Assembly (NCBI GenBank): GCA_029555025.1
Contig: JAKPTZ010000095.1
Coordinates: forward strand, 1 to 64,000
Direction of reading: 5' to 3'
Length of the DNA stretch: 64,000 nt
DNA from: Deltaproteobacteria bacterium
GTDB taxonomy: Bacteria > Myxococcota_A > UBA9042 > DTJE01
The notes beneath the pieces were generated by a model. The model saw nothing but the letters and a program-made list of their open reading frames with translations. It did not search any database and was not told the origin of the DNA. Shown here piece after piece: positions 9,143-17,400 of this stretch (the first letter of the stretch is position 1; every line of letters begins with the position of its first letter). The position numbers and the translations under genes are program-made.

Positions 9143-10690
9143 ATGAATGCTCCAGAGCAGAATGGATGCGACGATGCCGGTCGCGGACAGTTCAAAAGCA
9201 GGCTCGGGTTCGTCCTTGCGGCCGCGGGAAGCGCGGTCGGCCTTGGCAACCTGTGGCGCTTTCCATACCTGACGTACAAGTACGGCGGGGCCGGGGAGGA
9301 GGGAGGCGGCGCGGGCACCTTCGTGCTGGTTTACCTGCTGTGCATCGCACTGGTCTGCCTTCCGCTGATACTTGCGGAAATCCTTGTGGGAAAGCGTGGA
9401 CGCCGCAACCCGGTCGGTTCCTTCAACGCAATCCGCCCGGGCACAAGGTGGAACATCGTCGGCTATATGGGGATTGCGACAGGCTTCCTGATCCTGTCGT
9501 ATTACGCGGTCGTGGCGGGATGGTCGATCGAATACACATACAAGTCGGTGATCAATGAGTTTGCCGGCTTCGAGACGGCCATTTCGGACAGCGAGGCGGC
9601 CCAGGCGCTTGGTGCCAAGCTCACATCGGAACGCCGGGGTATCGGCGAAGCCAGGGCGGGTGATTCGGTCTGGGTCGTGGATGGAAACCCGGAAGAGTTC
9701 AAGGCGAAACTGATCGCCAAAAAGGCGGAACTGTACCCGCAGCATCTTTTTTCCCAGTTCGTGGCCAACCCCGTCAAGCAGGTGGGTTACTTCCTGGCAT
9801 TCATGGTACTGACGGTCATCCTTGTGCTGGGTGGCGTGGCCGGGGGAATCGAGCGCGGCAACAAGATAATGATGCCTCTGCTGCTGCTGATGCTGGTGGT
9901 GCTGGCAATCCGGGTTCTGACCCTGGATGGCGGCGGTCGCATCATCGGATACCTTTTCAAGCCCAGCATTTCAACACTTTCATGGGATCTTGTGCTGGGG
10001 GCCATGGGACAGGCGTTCTTCTCGCTTTCAGTGGGCATGGGCGCGCTGCTTACGTATGGAAGCTACCTCGGGCCCAAAGACCGCATCGACACCTCATCTG
10101 CCGCGATTCCGGCGATCGATTCGTCGGTCGCCCTGCTTGCAAGCATCGTCGTCTGCGGCGCAATCATTTCCTTCGGCCTTGCGATGACGGGATCCGGCAC
10201 AGGTAACGTCTTCACGGCCATTCCGGTTATCTTCCAGAGCATTCCCGGCGGCAGGTGGCTGGTTGTGCTTTTCTACCTTCTCGTGACCATCGCGGCCCTT
10301 ACATCAACTATATCCCTGCTGGAAGTGGTCGCTTCGTACATGATCGACGAGAGGAAGATGAAACGCACTGAAGCTGTGCTCATTTCCGCTGCCGCGATTT
10401 CCGCGGTCGGCATTCTGTGCGCGCTTTCGTTCAACCTGCTCGCCGGATACACGCTGTTCAACATGACCTTCTTCGACCTTCTGGATTACCTGTGTTCCAA
10501 CATCCTTCTTCCGGTCGGCGGGATACTGATCGCGGTATTCGTGGGCTGGGTGATGCGTCACGACGAAAAACGCCAGGAACTTGCATGCATGAACCCGATT
10601 GTCTATCGGATCTGGAATGTGCTGCTGAAGTTCCTCGCGCCCGCCGCCATACTGGCCGTTCTTGTGGGCCAGTTCATCTTCAGGGCTTGA
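9143..10690 (+). CDS. Sodium-dependent transporter, SNF (NSS) family
   Basis: 'SRLGFVLAAAGSAVGLGNLWRFPYLTYKYGGAG'-type TM1 motif, 'GGVAGGIERGNKIMMPLLLLMLVVLAIRVLTLDG', 'GQAFFSLSVGMGALLTYGSYL'. Confidence 0.95.
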   Translation: MNAPEQNGCDDAGRGQFKSRLGFVLAAAGSAVGLGNLWRFPYLTYKYGGAGEEGGGAGTFVLVYLLCIALVCLPLILAEILVGKRGRRNPVGSFNAIRPGTRWNIVGYMGIATGFLILSYYAVVAGWSIEYTYKSVINEFAGFETAISDSEAAQALGAKLTSERRGIGEARAGDSVWVVDGNPEEFKAKLIAKKAELYPQHLFSQFVANPVKQVGYFLAFMVLTVILVLGGVAGGIERGNKIMMPLLLLMLVVLAIRVLTLDGGGRIIGYLFKPSISTLSWDLVLGAMGQAFFSLSVGMGALLTYGSYLGPKDRIDTSSAAIPAIDSSVALLASIVVCGAIISFGLAMTGSGTGNVFTAIPVIFQSIPGGRWLVVLFYLLVTIAALTSTISLLEVVASYMIDERKMKRTEAVLISAAAISAVGILCALSFNLLAGYTLFNMTFFDLLDYLCSNILLPVGGILIAVFVGWVMRHDEKRQELACMNPIVYRIWNVLLKFLAPAAILAVLVGQFIFRA

Positions 10691-10748
10691 ACCCCGGACA
10701 GGCCTGAATCAGTTCATTGGTGGTGAAGGAAGCTGGGGCCCGGACAGC

Positions 10749-11126
10749 CTACTTGCAATCCTCGGGTTCATCGCAGCAGCCGCATTCGCAGCCGTCGATG
10801 CCATCGTCATCGTCATCCTCGAAGTCTTCGTCATCGAAGTCACCGGCCTCGATCATTTCGTCCAGCAATTCGTCGATTGCCTCGCGTACGCCCTCGGCCT
10901 CGTTTTCAAGTTCCTCGAGGTAGTCGTTCAGTGCCTCAAGCTTCTCGGCCCTTGTAATGAAATGTCTTCTGAAGCCGAACTCGGGACAGCCGTATCCCTC
11001 GACATCATCCTGGCGCGGCCTTCCCGGCCAGTCGTCGCGCATATCGCCACATGGCTTTCCCGGCCAGTCCCCATGACGCTCCCCGTGCATCCCGAAACAA
11101 TCGTCCCTGTTTCCCCGGTTACCCAT
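10749..11126 (-). CDS. Small acidic coiled-coil protein with C-terminal Cys cluster (DUF5320-like pattern)
   Basis: Start at ATG 11126 (MGNRGNRDDCF...) with GGAGGAAATC upstream; 'RAEKLEALNDYLEELENEAEGVREAIDELLDEM' helix then Asp run and 'CECGCCDEPEDCK'. The longer ORF start at 11312 would overlap the tRNA gene. Confidence 0.72.
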   Translation of the reverse strand: MGNRGNRDDCFGMHGERHGDWPGKPCGDMRDDWPGRPRQDDVEGYGCPEFGFRRHFITRAEKLEALNDYLEELENEAEGVREAIDELLDEMIEAGDFDDEDFEDDDDDGIDGCECGCCDEPEDCK

Positions 11127-11234
11127 GATTTCCTCCAGAATGATTACGATCCCCGGCACGACTATATTGCCACGCCGCCACGGTGTCAAAACAGTTCGAC
11201 CCGCAGTAACGATCGATGAAGTCTTTTGTTCTTG

Positions 11235-11305
<71 letters not shown>

Positions 11306-11392
11306 GCTTCAAAAGCAGGACGATTTTACAGGCCGCCGGGCTGCTGTGTCAAGGTCAGATTCCTGTCGGCAGAACCGGGAAATGCCGGAAAT

Positions 11393-11420
11393 CCGGCCCC
11401 TCCCCTGCGGGAAGGGCCGG
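11393..11420 (-). terminator. Terminator-like GC-rich hairpin downstream of the giant Cys-rich gene and upstream of tRNA-Cys
   Basis: Inverted repeat ccggcccctccc-ctgc-gggaagggccgg (12-bp stem, one mismatch) about 16 bp past the stop; T-tract is weak. Confidence 0.5.
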
Positions 11421-11435
11421 TTCCGGGACAAATGA

Positions 11436-14400
11436 TTACAGGCAGGTGCCTGCGTTGCAGTTGTTCGAGAGGCAGTCGCGGTTATAGATGCACTTCTTGC
11501 CGGCCGTGCACTTCGGGCAGACACGACCGCCGCAGTCAACGTCGGTTTCGGACTGACCCTGGATCCTGTCCCAGCACCCGGTCACCACGGTGACGCTTTC
11601 GAAGGTGCCGAGTTCCATGCCGACCGTGCGTCCACCCGTTGCAGGCCTTTCGGCAAGCGGAACGGTCGGAGCGAACTGCACGTAACCGGACTCGGTCGAG
11701 AACGGGCCTTCGTAGCCGGCGTTGCCGAACGACGGGGTCGCGTTGGTGACCTTGCAGCCGGCGCAGCAACCACCGATATCGCAGCAGTAGCCAGCCTGGC
11801 AGAACGTGCTGGTGCAGTCGGAATCCTCGTCGCACGGCTGATCGTTGGCCAGGTCGGCCATGCAGATTGCGTTGGTGTAGGTCGGGCCGACCGGATCGCA
11901 GTGCGCGTTGTCGTCGCACATGCTGTCCAGTTCAACGCCCGTGCCGGCTTCCAGGCAGGTGGTCGGGCACGGCGGGTCGATCTGGTCAACCTGTCCGTTG
12001 CAGAACACCGGCTTGTAGAAACCACAGTCGTCCGACGGCTGACCGATGTCGAACACGCAGGCGGTGTCCTCGGGCAGGTACTCGGATCCGCACCGGAAGT
12101 CGTTGCAGGTCGCAAGCTTCTCCAGGCCCTGGCAGGTCGTGAAGTCGCTGCACACCGGAGCGCCCCAGTAATCGCCGCGCGGGGTTTCGGTCGGGCAGTC
12201 ATTCCTGCGGCTGCAGCAATCGCCGAAGTCGCAGCAGAATCCGTTCTGGCAGTGACCGATGCCACCGGGCAGCCACTGCTGGTTCAGGCACTCCAGGTCT
12301 TCCAGGCACGGTCCGCCGTTCGGCACCAGCGGGATGCAGATGGCGTTGGTCGGGTCGTCCTCGTCCCAGTCGCAACGCGCGTCGTCATCGCACAGGCTGT
12401 CGTCGGGCACGCCGTTTGTCAGACATGAAGTCAGGCAGACCGTTCCACCGGAAACCCACTCGACACCCCACTCGGCACCGGGGCAATCGGTGGTCGGCGA
12501 AAGCGGACAGCGGGCCGGCAGGAATGCGCCGCAGTTGTCGGCAATCGCTCCGCCGCACCGGCAGTCGTCGCGCACCTGCTCGTCGCCGCAGATGTTATCG
12601 ACGCAGACCGGATCGCGCCTGTGGCCTTCGCAGACCATTTCGTCGGTAAGCGGATCCCTGACCGTGTCGCAGGAGGCCGGCGTCGTGTACTGGGCCGGGC
12701 ATTCCATCGCGCCGAACTGATCGTCGGTCGGGCAGCAGTCTCCGGCCCTGCAGCAGTAACCGTTCTGGCTGTGGCCGCTTGCGCAGTCGCTGTCTTCGTT
12801 GGAAGCGGCGCCGTTCGGCAGGTCGGCCACGCAGTACATCTGCCGAAGTTCCGGCGCCGGATCCGGATCGGTCGCCACCAGTGGGTCGCAGTGCGCGTTC
12901 GCATCGCAGTCCGTATCCGACGTGCAGTACGTCAGGCAATCCGGCTTGGTCTGCACCGCTGGCGGAAGGGGACCGTCATCGCCGCAGTTTTCGGAGTGAT
13001 AGTAACCGCAGCGGTCGGATTCGACCGTGTCGTCGCAGGCGGTGTCGTCGGCGACCTCGGTCTTGACGCACTGGTTGTTGACGCACCTGGCGTCCCAGCG
13101 CTGACCCTGGCAGAAGTTGATCGGGTTCTGCGGATCCGTCATGTCGGGATCGTTGCAGATCGCGTCTTCCTTGTACTGGGCCGGGCAGACCGCGTCCGTC
13201 ACAATCCAGTCCGGATCCAGCTTGAGCTCGTTCGGGTCGAATCCGTCGCCGCCGAATTCCCACGCCTCGGACGGACAGCAGTCGCCTTCGTCGCAGCAGA
13301 ATCCGTTCTGGCAGTGCAGGCTGCCGCAGTCCAAATCCTGTTCGCCGAGGACGTCATCAACGCAGTCCGCGCCGTTATCGAGCAGCGTCTTGACGCGCAA
13401 TTCGAAGCGGAACGGTGTGTATCCGAACATTCCGTCGTTCGAATCGACGCCAAGGAAGTACTCGCCCGGATCAAGCTGCATGTCGATGGTGCTCGGCTGG
13501 TCGTCGGTCGTCTCGCCGCACCGCATCGAGCCGGCGGCGCACGTACCGTTTTCCGCACCCTTCATGAACAGAATGAGCCTGTGACCCGGAACGGGAAGCA
13601 ACTTGATGGTGACGCGCTTCTTGGTCGTCAGGTTGAACTTGTACATGCGATCCGGACCGGTCACGCCGCCGCAACCGGAATCGTTGACCGTGTCCAGGGC
13701 GCATTCAAGCGTGCCATCGACGAAAATCGCCGGATTGACGTCCTGGTTGCCCAGGTCGATCGCATCGTCGCACCGATGGCCCTTGTTCAGGTTGACGTCA
13801 TCGGAGCCCTTCAGGTAAAGCGACCACTTCTGCAGAACGCCGCTGTTGCCTTCGGCGGTGTCGCAAACCTGCAGCGTCCAGATACCGTCGATCTGCTCGC
13901 CCTTCAGTGCGCACATCGGCTGGCCCGACGTTTCGATTCCGGGGTACGGAACCGGGAAGGAAAGATCGAAGGTGTTGGCGAACCCGTCATTGCTTTCGCC
14001 AAGGTTGTGCCAGATGCGGTGCCTTGCGCCCTGGGGATCGATCAGGTTGATCTGCAGGTCGCCAAGGGCTTCGTGCTGCAACTTCAGCTTCAACTCGGCG
14101 TTGCTCACGAACGCAAAGCCGGTGCTGACCGGCACCGAACTGCTGATGCAGCCGCCGACGCCTGCACGTTCGTTGATGGTCAGGTCGATGTTGCCGGAAG
14201 CGGCCTGATAGCACATGCCGTCCGGGCAGGTCGGCGTGCAGCCGCCCTGCATGTCACCGGCAATGCCGCCATCGCAGGAGTCCTCGATGCCGCAGTCGTC
14301 ATCGCCCGCGTCGAACGGATGTTCGCCACCGCATGGTCCGTTGCAGTTCATCAGAAGGTCGTGCTCGCAGATACCGAGCTGGCACGTATCCTCGGTGCAC

Positions 14401-17400
14401 GGGTTCGGTTCGTCGCCGCACGGAGTTCCGTCGGGGAAGGCACCCTTGGCGCAGACGTATCCGCCCCAGCCCATGTTCTGGCAGATGCCTTCGTTGCACT
14501 CGTCGCCGGTGTCCGAACAGTCAACGACCTGCTTGAACTGGCACGTTCCGTCAAGGCATGCATCGTTCGAACAGCCGTATCCGTCCTTTTCGCAGACGGT
14601 GCCGTCATCCTTGTTGATGGGCAGGCAGTTGTTGGCGTCCTCGTCGCAGTAACCGGTCTTGCAGTCCTGGTCGAGTGACGTGCAGTCGCGGGCGCCGCCG
14701 GCCGTGCATTCGCCCGACAGGCAGTAATCCGCCACGCTGCAGTAGAGCCCGTCCTCGCACGGGACATAGTTCAGTGCGCTGCGCATCTTGCAAGCGCCGT
14801 CGAACGGGTCGCAGACGTTGCTGCGGCACGGGATGCCGAGTTCCGGGCATTCGACGGGGTCGTCGGCAAGTTCGCACATCTTGTCAGCATTGCAAATCCA
14901 GTCCACGCCGTTGCACTTGTTGCCGTCGTCAAGGCATGCGGAATTCTGGCCGCTCGGGCAGCCGCATACGAGCGTCGGGCCTGGCTGGCACGCGCCGGCC
15001 TCGCAGAAGTCGCCGGCATTGCACGGCTCGCCGTCGTTGCAGGAAGCCCCGTCGGCCGCCGGCACCACAATGCACTGATCGAGATCCTCGGAACACTCCC
15101 CGACGGTGCAGTTGCCGTCAAGGTGAGTGCAGACCTTCGCATCCCCAGCCGTGCAGGCGCCGGCGCGGCAGAAGTCGTCCTCGGTGCAGAACAGGCCGTC
15201 GTCGCACGGAGCCCCGTCCGCGGCCGTCTTCGGGCCGCACACGCCGGTCGTCGGCTCGCACACGTTGGCCATGCAGGGATTGTCGGACGGTTCGCACTGC
15301 TTTGCCTGGTGGGCGCAGGTGCCGCCTTCGTTGGGATGCAGACAGGCATCGATGGTGCAAAGGTTGTTGTCGTCGCAGGCCGCGTTGTTGAAACACTGGG
15401 CCGCAACCACATAGATGTTGAAATACACCAGGGATCCCACCCTTTCCGGAACGCGATCCCAGACCTTCAGGGTCCATTCGCCGCGAACCGGCAGCCGGCG
15501 GAAGTTGTCAATCGCGCCGGGGCCCGAGACCGGATCCCATTCATAGACGTCATGGAAGCCCGGGTTGGTTCCACCCCTGGCATCCCGCAGACGCACGCAG
15601 ACGCCCTCGTGGCACAGTTCGACACGCAGGTCGCCCGCGGCCTCGTGGGTCGTCTTAACCTTAACCTTAAGCTTGTTGACGTACCCGCTGGCGTTGACGT
15701 TCAACACCTTGATCAGCGGGGTTACGCCCTCGTCGTCCGGAATCGCGGCCGGCAGGTCGGTCTGCCAGTCGTACTCATAGGGCTGGCCTTCAATCGCGCG
15801 GCAGACGCACAGGGCTTCGCCCGAAACCGGATCGATATCGGACGCGGGATCGCAGACCCTGTCCTCGGATCCCGACACCAGGCAGACTTCGTTGCGGAAG
15901 CAGTCGTCATGGGTCATGCACGGACCGCCGCAAGCCTGGATTACTTCGTACTCGCATTCGCCGGTGGCCGGGTTGCACGAGTCAATCGTGCACGACCTTT
16001 CGTCGTCGCAGTTCCTGGGGGTGAACACGCAGATGCTGTCCGTGCAGGTCGCGACCTGGCAGAGCGACTGCGGGCAGTCGGCACTGTCGGTGCAGGCCAC
16101 GTCCGACAGTTCGCCGAACAGGTTCCATCCTTCAAGATTACCGTTTGCAAGTGTCGGATCCATGTCCTGGGCGACGACGGTCCACGTTCCGGCGGAAGGC
16201 TCGCCGTCAAAGATGGTAACCGGCTCGGAAGGAACCACGCCGATATCGTAGGTTTCGTAAACCGTCCGCTTCGAATCGATCATCGATTCCGAACGAAGCC
16301 TGGCCGTGGTTCCGGCCGGGCTCGTAACGGTAAGCCTGACGTCGCCGCGGTATTCGTGGGTCATCGCGACCTTGAAGTTGGAACTGTCCATGACGCCGTT
16401 TGCATCGACGTTGATGGTGCAGGTCGCGGAAACCGGTGCCGCGCCGAAATCGGTATCACACTCGGCATCCCAGCGGAATCCGGGGATATCGACGCAGTAT
16501 CCGACGCTTACGTCGCAGGCCTGGTTGATTCCGCAGGAAGGTGATCCATCCGGCCGGTAGCGGTCGTCCTTGCACGGGACGCAGCCGGTTATCGGCAGGT
16601 TGGCGCAGACGCTGGCCGAGCAATAGTCGGTCGTGCAGACTTCGAAGTCCTCGCAGTTCTCGACCGTGGTGCACGGCGGATAGCCGTTTTCAAGGAAGTT
16701 CAGGTACAGCGCCATCAACTGGGCCTTTGTCGTTCCGGACTCCACCAGCGCCCCGAACGGGAGCGACGAGGCGATTGTCCGGTACTTGACGTCCGGGGCG
16801 ACTTCCTGTTCGTACGAAACCGCGACCGCGAAGGGATCGGCGGGATTCGCGTTCCTGAAGATCTCGCGACCGCCACCTTCCGGCGTGTGAACCAGCTTGT
16901 CGATCCAGGAGTTGACGGTCGCCAGGTCGAGAAGACCGAAGGTCGCGCCGTGCAGGAAGTTCTTGCCTTCGATCGGGCCGGCCATGCGCATGACGCCGCC
17001 GTCCGAGGTGGCCTGGGCCTTGAAGTACGGGTGCAGCACCGTGGGCGCCTGGCTTCCGGCCGCGTTGTAGAAGAAGTCGCCGCCTTCGAGATAAACCTTG
17101 CCGCCCTGATCCAGGAACAGACGCAGGCGCGCCGCGTTCATCGGCGAAAGCGCGGTGTAGCGACCCTTGACGCCGAGGACGGCGAACACGCCGTCATACT
17201 TGGTCAGATCGGAAACCATCGACAGATCCTTGATGATCTGTGCCCTGCGGCCAGCCGCCTTGATCGCGTCCTTGATGGCCACGGCACTCGGGTCGGCGAC
17301 TCCGTTCGGCGACCAGATGATGTATCCGTCTTCAAGGAGAACGGTCAAATCGAACTTGGTAAGGGATTCGAACGGGCTGTGGAGTTCGGAGACGCCGGTT

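Noticed and set aside
12621-14678. 685-aa plus-strand ORF and other long ORFs antisense to the giant Cys-rich gene (e.g. 15123-16544, 18090-19259)
   Set aside because: Mirror frames of a GC-rich coding strand; compositionally odd, no recognisable motifs, while the minus frame has clear domains.
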